Positions 1 through 10,150 of a DNA stretch of 64,000 bases are shown piece by piece (position 1 is the first letter of the stretch; every line of letters starts with the position of its first letter). The stretch is from NCBI GenBank assembly GCA_030765045.1, contig CM060969.1:55479716-55543715 (forward strand). Reading direction: 5' to 3'. Source of the stretch: Tenodera sinensis (taxonomy: Eukaryota; Arthropoda; Insecta; Mantodea; Mantidae). Under the pieces are notes generated by a model. The model was not told where the DNA came from. It worked only from the letters and a program-made list of their open reading frames with translations, and did no database searches. The position numbers and the translations under genes were made by a program.

Positions 1-545
1 TTAACCTTCAGCCGTGCATTGTGTTGCAGTGGCGGGTTGCTTATATGTACTTTGCGTTTGATTTAGGAAAGCACATTCAAATGTTATGCGATAAGCATAT
101 GTTTATTCGGGACTTCTTTGGTACTGCTTACATTTAAGAATTCTATCCATATTTGTCGACAAAGTACCTTAGAAGATCCACCAAGCGATCTTCGCGACAC
201 AGACTTTTAATATAGTTCAATTTGGAGAAATTCTGTTCGCAAATGTAATACACACTATTCTTGCAAATTCTTACTTCTCTATCTAGTACATTTAAATCGA
301 CATAAGCAGTTTCAGAACTTCTCTTATTGCTAATTTTCTTGTAGGTGCAAGGGGAATATGGGAATACAGTAGGCTTTAACGGATAGTGAAATGCTTTAAG
401 CGCTGGTTGCTATGTGATGCCTTTGAAATACCGTTCTTTCCATGACCATTCAATATTTATTACTACCATAATTGTTACTTATCGAATTGTGCATTCTATA
501 TATAAATTTATCGCCGAGTTATTTTTAAATAAAGACAAGTGTAAA
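1..545 (-). repeat. Composite repeat C-A, copy 1 (cut by window edge)
   Basis: Positions 1-250 match 35,740-35,990 and the reverse complement of about 4,050-4,290 (module C). Shared words include GAAAGCAC.TTCAAATGTTATG and AGTTCAATTTGGAGAA. From about 300 it runs into family A in inverse orientation (TTTTCTTGTAGGTGCA, GATACAGTAGG-like words). The same C-then-A order occurs in all three copies, so C and A behave as one larger element here. No coding capacity was seen. The left end lies outside the window and the A part fades after about 480. Confidence 0.7.
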
Positions 546-704
546 AATAGTTTGCCTGTTTTGGCAAGTTTATTTTGAAACAAAATAGCAAAAATTGGAT
601 AAATAACGTAGTTATCAAAAATTATCGAAAGAAATCTTATTAAATGAGAAGCCACCCCAGTATTCGCTTACAATCAAGGAAAGCCACGAAAAACTCACAA
701 ATAA
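546..704. other. Unassigned AT-rich stretch
   Basis: I see no gene, tandem repeat or recognisable element between the C-A composite and the tRNA-like sequence. The short reverse-strand ORF here overlaps the tRNA-like sequence and is not credible as a gene. Confidence 0.4.
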
Positions 705-793
705 GAGTGGGCGAGAATCGAACCCGAGACTTCTCGAATGTAGCCTTACACGTTGAGGAAGCGTTTCGCTCAGTATGGTACCTGGTGAACCAC
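705..793 (-). repeat. tRNA-derived SINE fragment
   Basis: On the reverse strand it carries a good Pol III box B, GGTTCGATTCTC (713-724 of the plus strand), inside a tRNA-length sequence, but box A is degraded. It resembles the tRNA-like fragment at 48.66 kb around box B and upstream (ACGCTTC...GGTTCGATTCTCGC). No intact cloverleaf was found, so a functional tRNA is unlikely. Confidence 0.5.
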
Positions 794-870
794 AGTCACC
801 TGTTAACAAACTGTCTTTGAAAGTAATTTAAGCAAATCTAAGGTAGTTTTTATTGCGTTTGTAAAATATT
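794..870. other. Unassigned spacer
   Basis: A short AT-rich linker between the tRNA-like fragment and the next family A copy. Nothing recognisable. Confidence 0.4.
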
Positions 871-871
871 T

Positions 872-1630
872 GATGTGTTACGCTCACATGACTGTCTCTA
901 CTCTTCTACTAACTATTCTAGAAACACTTACTCCTCTATTTTCCTCATGTTAACTGAGGTAAACATTTGCAGAAATTATCTTATTGCTGATTTTCTTATA
1001 AATGCAACGGGAATATGGGAATACAGTAAGCTTTGAGCGAAGTCAAATCTTTTAAATCTTTAAAATTACGTTCTCTTTGCATGGCCAAACAGATGAAGTG
1101 AGTAACGACGTTCCATTTAAGAAAAGTTTAAGCACTCCGAAACTCACAAATAACAAGGGATCTCCGAAATGGTTCACTCCACAAAAAGATGCATTTGGAC
1201 ATAACTTTTGCGTTTAACTATATCTACACCTTTATAGTAAGACTTGGCCTATCTCTTACGGTTTGCTAGCTATGCAAAAGTCATCCAGGGAAAATAGAAC
1301 TACATAGGCTACAGCTATAAAATTCAAAATATATGTTTCATTTCCATGTAAAGGGTGGTTTAGAGTTTAGAGTGTCACATCCTTGAAAGGTATTAAATTT
1401 TAAATGCCAACTTTGGTTGTTAACCGACTTTTTGTTCTAGACTTACGCTGCTCACAGAAATACACTCGCAGACACGGACGTTTTTCTAAAACTGCTTTAT
1501 TTGGTTTTAGGGGACCTCAAGGTATATCTTTCCAGTCAGATACAGACATCGAAATCTTGGGTCGAATGTAATATTTCCCCTACTTACCTTACGTAGTAGA
1601 GAAGATAAAAATACACTCAGAACAATCACA
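872..1630 (-). repeat. Family A repeat, inverse orientation, nearly full
   Basis: Begins with GATGTGTTACGCTCACATGA followed by the inverse terminal word, and ends TAGTAGAGAAGATAAAA. The interior matches other A copies word for word: CTTTGCATGGCCAA, CTCCGAAATGGTTCACTC, CTTACGGTTTGC, CCAACTTTGG. The segment equivalent to the ATGGCATTTTAATCAAAAT block is missing, so it has an internal deletion. There is no open frame longer than expected by chance. Confidence 0.8.
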
Positions 1631-1639
1631 TTACTACCA

Positions 1640-2463
1640 ACGTGAGCTATGAGGAGTAAACATTAGTTACATATGAGTACTTGAGCAGTTCACTGGATCC
1701 AAAATAATAGAAAAGTGCGGGCAGTGTGATGAAAATGTTCTATTTTAACGACACCCAATATTTTCTGGAAACAGAAAAGCAGGTCACTACCTAAGATATA
1801 CTTATGTTCTCATAAGCACTATGGTAATGCCAGCAAGTGGAAGTTAAGTTGGAACTGTGAGGTCCATTGGACATGCTGTACACTGTGGGAACAAGCTGCG
1901 ACAAGTTAGCAAATTGTTAACGTCTTGTGGGAAATGTGGCTGACAGACGCCACACTCCCCTGGATGTATGAGCAATGTGACAACTAATTTGGCTTCAACA
2001 AGAACGAACGAGAAAATCGCTCCTCAGTCATTTCGATTTAAGGCTTGCCATTTGTTAAAACTGGATTCTCGGAGCCTTTAATGACTTCCAAAAGAATCCA
2101 GCAAATGAAGGAAACTAATTAACAATGAGGTGATTTAACTCAGATCTGCCGAAACTTAAGTCGGAAGTTTTTACATTCGAATTTAAAATCATCCTGACCA
2201 CGATCGATATTGTCTTCCTGTTAGAAGAAAGTAGAGGTCGGAGTGAGCAGACAACCGCATACACCGCATCGAAAAGTGTGATGAAGAAGGCAGTATTGTC
2301 TCTTTTCTATCCCTGACATTGTTGGACTTCTCTATGGAAATTCTAAAATATTTACGCCCAAGATTTTGTGCATTCTTTTTCGTTGTGCCTGTTTATGGAC
2401 GTCACATTGCCGCATTGTGAACATTCAGTGGTGCTACTCTGGTAAACCCAGAACTGTTTTGTT
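1640..2463. other. Unassigned intergenic DNA
   Basis: About 0.8 kb between two A copies of opposite orientation. I see no reading frame, repeat or element signature on either strand. Confidence 0.4.
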
Positions 2464-3345
2464 GATTTTTATTACTTTCTCTACTGGTAAGTAGGGGAAG
2501 TATTGTATTCCACCCAAAAATTCCAGGTCGAGATTTCACCGGAAATATGTTTTGAGACCCCCTGAATAAAAAAAAAAGCATATTTAGAAAAAGGTCCGTG
2601 TGTGTCAGTCTGTGTGTCAGTCTGTGTGTCAGTCTGTGGACAGCATAACTCAAAAACGAGAAGTCGGTTAAAAACCAAAGTTGGTATTTAAGTTTAATGT
2701 CTTTCAAGGATGCGACACGAAGGTTTTGAAGAAAATAGCCCCACCTTAAACTACCCTTTACATGGAAACTTTTTCAAAAATTTTGATTTTCGTGAAAATG
2801 GCTCTAACGATTTTGATTAAAATGTCATATGTTTGAGATATTTTGATGGCAAATGAAATGTGTATCTTGAATTTTATGGCTATAGCCCCTGTAGTCGTAT
2901 TTACTCTGGACGACTTTTGCATAACTGGTAAACCATTAGAGATAGACCAAATTATGCTATACAAAATATGTGGATCTTGCTAAAATACACAATTTATGTC
3001 TCAATAAATTTTCTTGTAGGGTGAACCATTTCGGAGATATTCCTTGTTATGTGTGTGAGTTTCGGAAAACTTAGAACTTTCGTGAAATGGATCATCGTTG
3101 TTCATTTTATATATGTTAAGTGTGCAAAGACAACAGAATCTCAAACATTTGACTATCGCACAAAGCCTACTGTATTCTAACATTCCCCTTGCACCCACAA
3201 GGAAATAAGCAATAAGATAATTTGTGCGGATGTTTATCTTAACTAACATGGAGATATAGGAATAGGAGTTTGTTAGAATGGTTAGTACAAGAGTAGAGAA
3301 AGTCATGTGAGTGCAACACATCAGATTTTTCATGGTGGTTTATCC
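2464..3345 (+). repeat. Family A repeat, full-length reference copy
   Basis: The cleanest copy. It starts ATTACTTTCTCTACTGGTAA at 2,470 and ends AGAGTAGAGAAAGTCATG... GTGCAACACATC near 3,325. The first 12 bases (ACTTTCTCTACT) are the exact inverse of AGTAGAGAAAGT near the end, i.e. terminal-inverted-repeat-like. The internal simple-sequence site (2,597-2,637) is three tandem copies of a 12-mer ending CAGTCT. Overlapping ORFs of up to 110 codons are not conserved between copies. It is non-coding and probably a non-autonomous TIR element; the superfamily is unknown. Confidence 0.85.
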
Positions 3346-3690
3346 TACAAGACTGTCTCACAAGTTCGTTCGTTTTGCTCGCAAATTCTACCTAGGGCGT
3401 CTGAAAACCCCGAACACTCAAGTTATCATAGCTGCCTAACCAGCCCTACGACTTAGAGGTCAAAAATCAGACTCGCTATTGGATACGTCAGTGTGTGTTG
3501 TGACTGGCGTTGGTTGGAACAGAGTGAATTTGTGTTTACAAACTATGGAAAGCAAAAAGAAACATTTCTGACATCTTATGCCGTTTTAATGTCGTAAGGG
3601 CAAACTGCCTCACAATGCTGGCAGAAAATTTGTGCTGTCTACGTGCCTGTGCCAGTGCCTAAATAAAAATAATAATAATAAAAAAAAAAA
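3346..3690 (+). repeat. Segment ending in A-rich tail between two A copies
   Basis: This block separates the 2.46 kb A copy from the C-A composite and ends in an A-rich tail (3,660-3,690, AATAATAATAAT then eleven A). An A-rich tail at one side is typical of retroposed sequence. I do not recognise the body, and no Pol III boxes or protein motif were seen. Confidence 0.35.
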
Positions 3691-4505
3691 ATGCGTATCT
3701 TGTTAAAAGGAGAATTTATGTCTAATACTTTTTCCTTTTGAGTGAATCATTTCCGAAATATTCATTATTTTTTTTTAATTTGCCAATACTTGGTTTTCTC
3801 AAATAGGAATATAGTATTATTGGGGTTTTATCTCTTGGCCATGCAAAGAGAACAAAATTTCAAAGGCATCGCATAGCAACCAGCTCTTAAAACACTTCAC
3901 CATCGCTTAAAGCCTACTGTATTCTCATTCTCCTTCCACCTACGAGGAAATTAATAATACGGTACTTTCTGAAAATGCTTATGTCAATTAAAACATGCTA
4001 GATGTAGAAACAAATAATTGCAAGTGTAAAGTGCACAGGAGTGAGTATAGCTCCACATATATTTGTGATTCTCCAAATTGGACTGTATTAAAAGTCTGCA
4101 TCGGAATATGATACACGGCGATCACATGGTGGATCGTCTAAGGCTATGCAGTTCGACTTTATCACAAATATTCATTGACCTTTGGTAAGCATTACCACAG
4201 AATTCACTAATGAACAGATACTTATCTTATCAGATTTGAAAGTGCTTTCTTAAATAAAAAACAACTTACATGTAAGCAATCCGCCACTGTAACATAATTG
4301 AGTGTGCAGAGTGGCGCAGTCTGCATAAAGTGAAAGGAGGTAAATCTAACCTCCCCTCTTTCGCAAACTTTGGACATCGCTGAGGTATACAGACAGCTGA
4401 CGCTCCTACCGTTGATATGTGTTGCGTCATTCGAAGTGCTTGCTTGTCAACTTGCGCCCTGAACTGTGTGTAACCTTGGCACCACTTCCATAGACTCAAC
4501 ATCAA
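3690..4505 (+). repeat. Composite repeat C-A, copy 2 (A first on this strand)
   Basis: 3,690-4,000 matches family A (GTATCTTGTTAAAA, TCTCTTGGCCATGCAAAGAG, CCTACTGTATTC). 4,030-4,505 matches, in reverse, module C at 35.64-35.96 kb (for example CTTATGCA.GACTG.GCCAC on the complement). The 79-codon reverse ORF at 4,266-4,505 falls wholly inside module C and is not open in the other copies. The first part of A is missing. Confidence 0.75.
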
Positions 4506-5130
4506 GCGGTGACGTCACACTCACTAGTTTTGAGCATTACGGGAGTGTTGCATGATGTACAACAGGCATAGGTATGAGAGGAGGTAACGATTGAACTTGT
4601 CTTTCTCACCCGACATTCTCTTACCGAGTAACGAAGGTTGCGTTGATACTAGCACAGCGGTGGGTTCGTTCCATCTGCGTGGTAGTAATAATTTCTACGC
4701 TGTTACTAACCGTTTCGTTTATGTCAAACTTGTTGCATACAAGAATTATTACAGCCACCTACTGTGATTAAGGAAATTACACAATGTCTCCTTTATCTTA
4801 TGAGTAATATTCTTACGGTGTCTTATGACTACCATACTAAATTGTCTGTCTTTCACAATAAATAAAGCAGTTAATTTCCATTGCTATTAGTCTTAAAATG
4901 TTTTAAAACTATTTGATCAACATCATACTCTTTGGTCTTAAACTCAATATTGCGTTCAAACTTTGAAATTCGAAATACCACAGCTTATATTAAATAAACT
5001 AAACCTCTAAAAAGTGGAATCATAACGTGCATTTTATATGCTTACAGATACGAGTATTTGAAAAGTACCTTTTGAGATTGTAAATAAATACCTATAATTA
5101 TATTTTATTTATGCCAACAAACTTGCTGTT
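4506..5130. other. Unassigned intergenic DNA
   Basis: No supported feature. A box-B-like GGTGGGTTCGTTCC occurs near 4,655 but lacks the rest of a tRNA. Confidence 0.4.
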
Positions 5131-5136
5131 GATGCT

Positions 5137-5225
5137 TTCAAACACACAAGTCATGTGTGGGCAATGTTTGAGAGGTAGAGCTTTTCAGTTCCAATTCTAC
5201 CTCTCAAATACCTGTAAGATCACCA
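5137..5225 (-). repeat. Short dispersed repeat shared with 26.59 kb
   Basis: TTCAAACACACAAG and GTGGGCAATGTTTGA here are the reverse complement of the sequence at 26,590-26,637. At 26.6 kb this block is next to a hairpin element, so it may be a fragment of the same family. Confidence 0.45.
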
Positions 5226-5309
5226 AAGTTTGATTCATGTTTCTCACCATAGTGACCTCTTATATTGTAACGCTTTATATTTGCAAACTGATATCCGCAT
5301 ATTAAACAT

Positions 5310-5724
5310 CAAACTTCTCTTTTTGTAACTTCTTCTTTCCTTGATTACCCTCCCGTAATGTAGGACTTACACTCCCTAGGTTCAGACGCCTGTCGGGGAG
5401 CAGAGGGACCTCTGGACCAGAATGAAGATCTGGAATCAGGTGGTCAGCCAAGCACCAGGCATGATAGTGAGGAAGAGGATGATATGAAATGCAGGCGAAA
5501 TGGATGATTGGAAGGGTGATAATAGAACAATGTAATGAATGGCGGGAGAAACCGGAAAGCCCGGAGAAAACCCGCCCAGACGTCGCTTCGTCTAACACAT
5601 GCGGGTCCCGCCTAGGTGGTAAGCGAGTGGTCTAACCACTCAGCCACGGCGCCGCCATTACACTTCCAGACTCAGGGACCTCTTGCACAGCAGGCAGGTG
5701 CTCTACCAACTGCGCTACGGGGCC
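5310..5724 (-). repeat. SINE with two adjacent tRNA-like heads
   Basis: Read on the reverse strand. The first head (5,724-5,660) has box A TAGCGCAGTTGG and the run GGTAGAGCACC typical of tRNA D arms. It is followed immediately by a second head (5,656-5,601) with box A TGGCTGAGTGG and a weak box B (GCGGGACCCG). A ~280-bp body follows with GGTTTTCTCCGGGCTTTCC, a motif I associate with SINE/retroposon bodies. The end of the body is uncertain. The 98-codon ORF on this strand is part of the SINE body and not a gene. Confidence 0.65.
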
Positions 5725-6884
5725 AACTTACAACTCTTCATGAAACAGAAGTCATACTCGCTACTGAATGAAGCAAAGGTAAAGCTGAACAGTAGTGAAG
5801 GGGAGGAATGGCAGATGGAGTAAGTCAAGAACGTGTTTCAGTGTAGTGGTCTTTATGATCCGATTTTGCTCATGCTGATGCCTGATGTACAGCATAACTG
5901 CATAACTATCGTTATTCTACATATATACCAGTATTCTCCCATACCAATCAATTTCCGGTAACTTCGATGAAGTAAAACAAATAACTCCTTAGAAGTTGAC
6001 AAATCGTGCGTAAAATGCAAGCGCTTGCTTTTTCATGCAAAACGAAAATGAATTGCTCTGGTGTGAGCTCATTTTCAGTTATACAAATGTGGAGCGAAGA
6101 ACACAGAAACGTGGGCCGTATTCCAAGTTCAAATGATTAATTACGACATTATAATGACTATCCGCTCTAAGTGGCCTAGTTAATTTTGCTTTTCATTTCC
6201 CGGAAGCACCTTTGCAATCTTTCACAGAATTATAATTTTACTGTATTTAATGTAGAGTAATAAAAGGCAACTGGAACGTGGAGCTATATAGTCAGGTCAC
6301 GTCTAGTTCTTTTCCAGAACGTGACTTTCCAAGAGCTTATCTACGTCTTTTTCGGCAGGTTTTGATCTAGTGCCTCTGCTTGCTTTTCGCACTCTCCAGA
6401 TATTCCTTCTTAGGAAACGAACATTTTGACACCCTTTTATTATAGTACTAAACGTTTCTACCTGCAAAAAAAGGCGTAACTATGGATTTGCTTAGCACTT
6501 TATAAGCGTTATAAACTTTTAATTAATCATGTTAAGTTGTTCACAGATACTCGTGAAGTGATTGGGTATAATTATTGTCCCACTCTTCAGGATCAAACTT
6601 GTGCAGATGACAGAGGCTTTGACGTGCCACGCACTTTAGCGAGGACCATTTTATGAGGGACCACGAAATACTGCTGTTGCGCTATAGCCGTGGCCTATCA
6701 ACACTACTACCGTGGCCAGAGTTGTAGAACTAACGTAGGCTGTCGTAAGTACGGTAGTTTTCCTAGTAGAATTGGTCAGTTAACAATCTACCCACATTAC
6801 TTATACATTAGGTGTGTTGCATACCTATCGGTCCTTACCTCACATCGGTCGCTTTGTTGCCTATTTTGACAACGTTTTACTATA
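5725..6884. other. Unassigned intergenic DNA
   Basis: More than 1.1 kb without a supported gene, repeat or RNA on either strand. Confidence 0.4.
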
Positions 6885-6975
6885 TTCCTCTAGAAGCCAG
6901 AAGCGTTGAACTTTGAACCTTCTGGAAACAGAGAGGATATAAAAGTACCGCTTAACCTACATATGTATCTTACAG
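6885..6975 (+). promoter_or_regulatory. Candidate TATA promoter with heat-shock-element-like motifs
   Basis: Alternating GAA/TTC pentamers (CTAGAAGCCAGAAGC, then CCTTCTGGAAAC at about 6,918-6,930, containing the HSE core TTCnnGAA) lie just upstream of GATATAAAAG (about 6,935-6,944). About 30 bases further is ACAGTTCAGA, similar to an arthropod initiator. Spacing and order fit a heat-shock-type core promoter. It could instead belong to an unrecognised LTR or be chance; no clear heat-shock ORF follows. Confidence 0.35.
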
Positions 6976-7113
6976 TTCAGATCGACGACACTGACAGTGA
7001 TCATAAATGTTAATTTGAACCGAAAAGTAGAATTTTTATTTTGATCACAGTAAGCAAATTCATGATCACAGGTTTTGTTGATCGTTATGTTGGAATTTGT
7101 TTTTTAATTAGAT

Positions 7114-7347
7114 GTGTTTATGTTACTTTCCTTAGTAATGCTACCAATGCTAGTGATAATCGTTCCATTTGCTACGACATTTATGTACTGTACCGAAACT
7201 CATGGGGAGAGTTACACCTCTGGAGGGTCCCCCCGCCGCCGCGGTGTCAGGACTACAGATTGGGTCGTCGTCTTTGACCTTCCCTTCATCACCTTTCTTT
7301 TGGTGGTTTCCAAAGGAACAACAGGACACTGTGCGCTTAAGTGCTGA
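7114..7347 (+). CDS. Doubtful 77-codon ORF with hydrophobic N-terminus
   Basis: This is the first ATG-led frame of note below the candidate promoter. Residues 1-25 are strongly hydrophobic and could act as a signal peptide or membrane segment. A basic PRRR run sits near residue 40, and a second hydrophobic stretch lies at about 53-65. I do not recognise it. The same DNA also has long open frames on the reverse strand, so coding in this frame is uncertain. It is listed only because of the TATA/HSE-like sequence 150-200 bases upstream. Confidence 0.12.
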   Translation: MFMLLSLVMLPMLVIIVPFATTFMYCTETHGESYTSGGSPRRRGVRTTDWVVVFDLPFITFLLVVSKGTTGHCALKC

Positions 7348-7531
7348 AATCTTCCTTCATTTCTTCATAACCATAATCGTAACCATAGCTATAACCATAA
7401 CCATTGAGTTGGAAAATTTTCAGTGGTATAGCTGCTTGATCCTGCTGATGGCTGGACCATCGCCTCGTTTGAATGAGCGGAGATGTTGTGCTGTATATAA
7501 AATCCTTTATACCTCCACTCCTCTTAACATC
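7337..7531 (-). CDS. Open frame with Gly-Tyr-rich C-terminus, possible exon
   Basis: The reverse frame is open for about 65 codons without an ATG and ends at the complement of 7,337-7,339. Its C-terminal part reads GYGYSYGYDYGY followed by an acidic tail and stop. Such alternating Gly-Tyr runs occur in insect cuticle proteins and in RNA-binding proteins. That is compatible with a terminal exon or its pseudogene, but also with simple-sequence chance (ATAACC repeats on the plus strand). No splice acceptor could be fixed. Confidence 0.2.
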   Translation of the reverse strand, partial: DVKRSGGIKDFIYSTTSPLIQTRRWSSHQQDQAAIPLKIFQLNGYGYSYGYDYGYEEMKEDFST

Positions 7532-7671
7532 GCCCCTATTCTACACTTGAGGCTGCCTCTAGTACTGATGGCGTTACTGTGTAGTTTTCACCATGGAATA
7601 TAGCTCTATTGATAATCAAAACCTATGTGCTTCAGATGTTATGCCTTTATCAAACTGAAACATTTATTTAT

Positions 7672-8125
7672 TTTTAGTTTCTCTACTAAATATAGTAAGA
7701 AAGATATTGTATTCCATACAAAAATTCGGTACCAATATTTTACTGGCAATACTTGGAGTCTTCCTGAATAAAAGAAAACGCCGTTTTAGAAAAGACTGGC
7801 TGGCTGAACAAAAGTAGCACAACTCAAAACCGAGAAGTTTGTTAAATACCAACGTTGGTTTCTTAGTTCTTCCAAGGATGCGGCACGAAGCTTTAAGAAA
7901 ATCTCCCCTACCCAAATTACTCTTTATACGGAACACTTTTAAAAATGTTTAGCTTTCTCAAAAAACGACACACGACTTTGTTAAAAATACCACATCTTGA
8001 AGATCTGCTCATGCCAAGTAAAATGTTTATCTTCAATTTACTGTGAATGCCCTGAGAAGTCCACTGCATTCTGGGTAATTACATAACTGGTAAACCGTAA
8101 GATAGACTAAATCTTGCTATACAGC
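7672..8125 (+). repeat. Family A repeat, left part of an interrupted copy
   Basis: Starts TAGTTTCTCTACTAAATATA and follows the A consensus in diverged form (GATATTGTATTCCA, GATGCGGCACGAAG, TAACTGGTAAACCGTAAGA) to about 8,125. The terminal piece GTACAAGAGTAGAGAAAGTT is found at 10,083-10,150 in the same orientation. This suggests one copy split by about 1.95 kb of later sequence. Confidence 0.7.
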
Positions 8126-8334
8126 ATGTAACAAGAATTTACGGCACAAATTACAAGACACATTCCTCACGTACACGAAGAAATTATGTTAATATGAACA
8201 TGGATCTGGAAACGGTTTGTTTCCGTCTTACAATTCATTTTCCCCAACTCATTAATCATGGGAACATAACAACAGAACGTTAGAATAATGGGAAATACGA
8301 TTGAGCACCTCTCATTGTAGTGTTATTGTCCGTA
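8126..8334. other. Unassigned spacer
   Basis: Nothing recognised; lies between the broken A copy and the transposase remnant. Confidence 0.35.
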
Positions 8335-8580
8335 GACTTCTAAACAACAGATTCGGTAACGGATAGGTCAAGGTGAACCAATTGTCCGGCCTCCAAGCTC
8401 TCCGGACCTAAACCCAGAGGACCTACTTTTGAGGGCATTTGGAAGTTCTTGTGTCTTGAACTCCAGTACCAGATGTCCAGAGTGTCCGTATCCGTATTAT
8501 GGAAGGCTGCGCAACTAGGGATACATCAGCGGATCCGGAATTCGATGCGAAGGCGGGTATATTGAACATCTCCTGTGACT
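8335..8580 (+). pseudogene. Mariner-type transposase C-terminal fragment (dead)
   Basis: Conceptual frames read a proline-rich block around SSPDLNPEDL, matching the SPDLnP.D motif that carries the third catalytic Asp of Tc1/mariner-superfamily DDE transposases. Downstream residues resemble the usual tail, with the ATTATGGAAGGCTGCGC stretch where these proteins have a helix ending I.eaC. The frame is broken by stops and shifts. Only the last ~80 codons are present, with no terminal repeats identified. In established families this enzyme cuts and joins transposon ends; this piece cannot. Confidence 0.6.
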
Positions 8581-8754
8581 AAGAGTAGCATGTGGTATGT
8601 TGGTACGTTCTATTCTTGTGCGAGTTGGAGAAAATGAATTTTAACTTGAAAACAACCCGTTTCCAGAACTGTGTTTATATAACTGTATGTGTGAGAAATG
8701 TATCCTGTAATTTGTGCTCCTCATTTTTGTTACAGCCTGTACAGAAAGAGCTGA

Positions 8755-9846
8755 TGCGTTGCACTCAAAGTACTTTCTGTACTCATTCTTGTACAAATTT
8801 ATCTTACGAATGCCTAAATTTTTCCATCTACTTCCCGTTAATCGACAAAAATTTGTAGAAATCACTTTGTTACGTATTTTCTTGTAGCAACAGTAGGAAT
8901 AGAATACAGTAGACTGTAACCGATAGTTAAATATTTCAAGAGCTGGTCTATATGTGAGGCTTTCAAATTCCGTTCACTCTAAATTACCAGAAGAGAAAAA
9001 AATAACATCCCATTTGAAAAGACTAGAAGTACTTGAAAATTCAGCTAATTACCAAGAAATATCTCAGAGTTGTTAATTCCACACACAAAACATTTGACAA
9101 AAGGTACGCTTTAAGGAGATCAACATTTTTTGTGCAGTCTGTCTCTGGTAAGTTATACGGAAGTCATTCAGAATGAAGCACTTCAAAGACTACACCCAGA
9201 AAATTGAAGATTACAATTTGTTATGAAAATATCTTTCAAATACGTTAATTTAATTAAAATTGTTGAATCAATTTTGAGAATACAAAATATTGACGCATGA
9301 TTTTTGTGTTGAACAGCTGAAGAGATTGAAGAGAAGAGAAAGTGCGGTTTCTTCATCCTCTTCCTGCGCCATTACCTCGACTGCGCTCTGAAGAAACATG
9401 GATTCAAAGGTTTTCAGGTTACCCGTGGAATTTTGAAGAAAAGGTCCCAAAGTTCTTATTTCGTGTAGATTTATTCACCAAATTCGTCCTTATTAATTAG
9501 AGAGGTGCCGACCATTGCTATCCGCCAAAACTATTTTACATTTTTAAGTCCCGCACATCGTCCACTAACTATACGTCCTGACTAGCTACTGCGTGCCCTA
9601 CACTATTGCTTGCGCGTCTCTTTAGATTCAAATTTATACGTTGATCACGTGAAGTCTTCCTCATAATCTCGCGGTAAACACGCAATCATTACCCACATAA
9701 ACTGAATTTCTGCCTCAATATTCCACGCAGACCTTCCTCTAAAATGGTTTAATTTTATGTGCATTCAGAGCCTGTCAAAAAAACTAAGTACTCAATTTTT
9801 GGGTGGAATGCACTACTTCATCTAAGTAGATAATAAAGAAGGTAAA
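8755..9846 (-). repeat. Family A repeat, inverse, with internal foreign block
   Basis: Opens TGATGCGTTGCACTCAAAGT. It contains diverged A words (GAATACAGTAGACTGTAACCG, ATATCTCAGAGTTG, AGAAAATTGAAGATTACAA) to about 9,300, and closes with AATTTTTGGGTGGAATGCAC at 9,795-9,846. Positions 9,300-9,780 do not match A and appear to be an insertion of unknown type. The copy sits inside the plus-orientation A copy that begins at 7,672. Confidence 0.6.
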
Positions 9847-10001
9847 AAGGGATAGCTAACAATCTTTGAATGCACTGCTTTGAAGTAATGAGGGAAGACG
9901 TGTAATTATAAAATGAAAAGAATCGAATCTTAGGAACAAAAGAGCATGCAGTAAATCTACTAACATGGAGCTGTCGTTTTTAAGCACAGTTAAAAGCTAT
10001 C

Positions 10002-10074
10002 GGTCTGGGCCGTATATGAACCCGCGACTTTGACATCAGTAGGCCAGCGTCTAACCAACTGAGCCACCCAGACC
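10002..10074 (-). repeat. tRNA-like SINE head / tRNA pseudogene
   Basis: A 73-nt tRNA-sized sequence on the reverse strand. The acceptor arm pairs perfectly over 7 bp (GGTCTGG with CCAGACC). Box A GTGGCTCAGTTGG is excellent. Box B CGGGTTCATATACG is altered, the D-stem pairing is broken and the anticodon stem does not fold cleanly. A relative lies at 30.39-30.45 kb. I therefore read it as a tRNA-derived SINE head rather than a working tRNA. Confidence 0.6.
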
Positions 10075-10082
10075 GACGACTA

Positions 10083-10150
10083 ACATTAAGAAAATGGAAG
10101 AACAAGAGTTTGTAAGAATAGTTGGTACAAGAGTAGAGAAAGTTATGTGA
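10083..10150 (+). repeat. Family A right end, partner of the 7.67 kb piece
   Basis: AGAGTTTGTAAGAATAGTTGG then AGAGTAGAGAAAGTTATGTG is the right terminus of family A in plus orientation. No A body precedes it directly. Confidence 0.7.

Noticed and set aside
2402..3333. ORFs of 65-110 codons inside the reference A copy
   Set aside because: The equivalent frames are broken in the other A copies, so family A appears non-coding.
4640..4680. Box-B-like GGTGGGTTCGTTCC
   Set aside because: No box A or cloverleaf in the expected position on either side.
10002..10074. Functional tRNA
   Set aside because: The acceptor stem is perfect, but the D and anticodon stems do not pair and box B is altered. 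A related truncated copy at 30.4 kb points to a SINE family.
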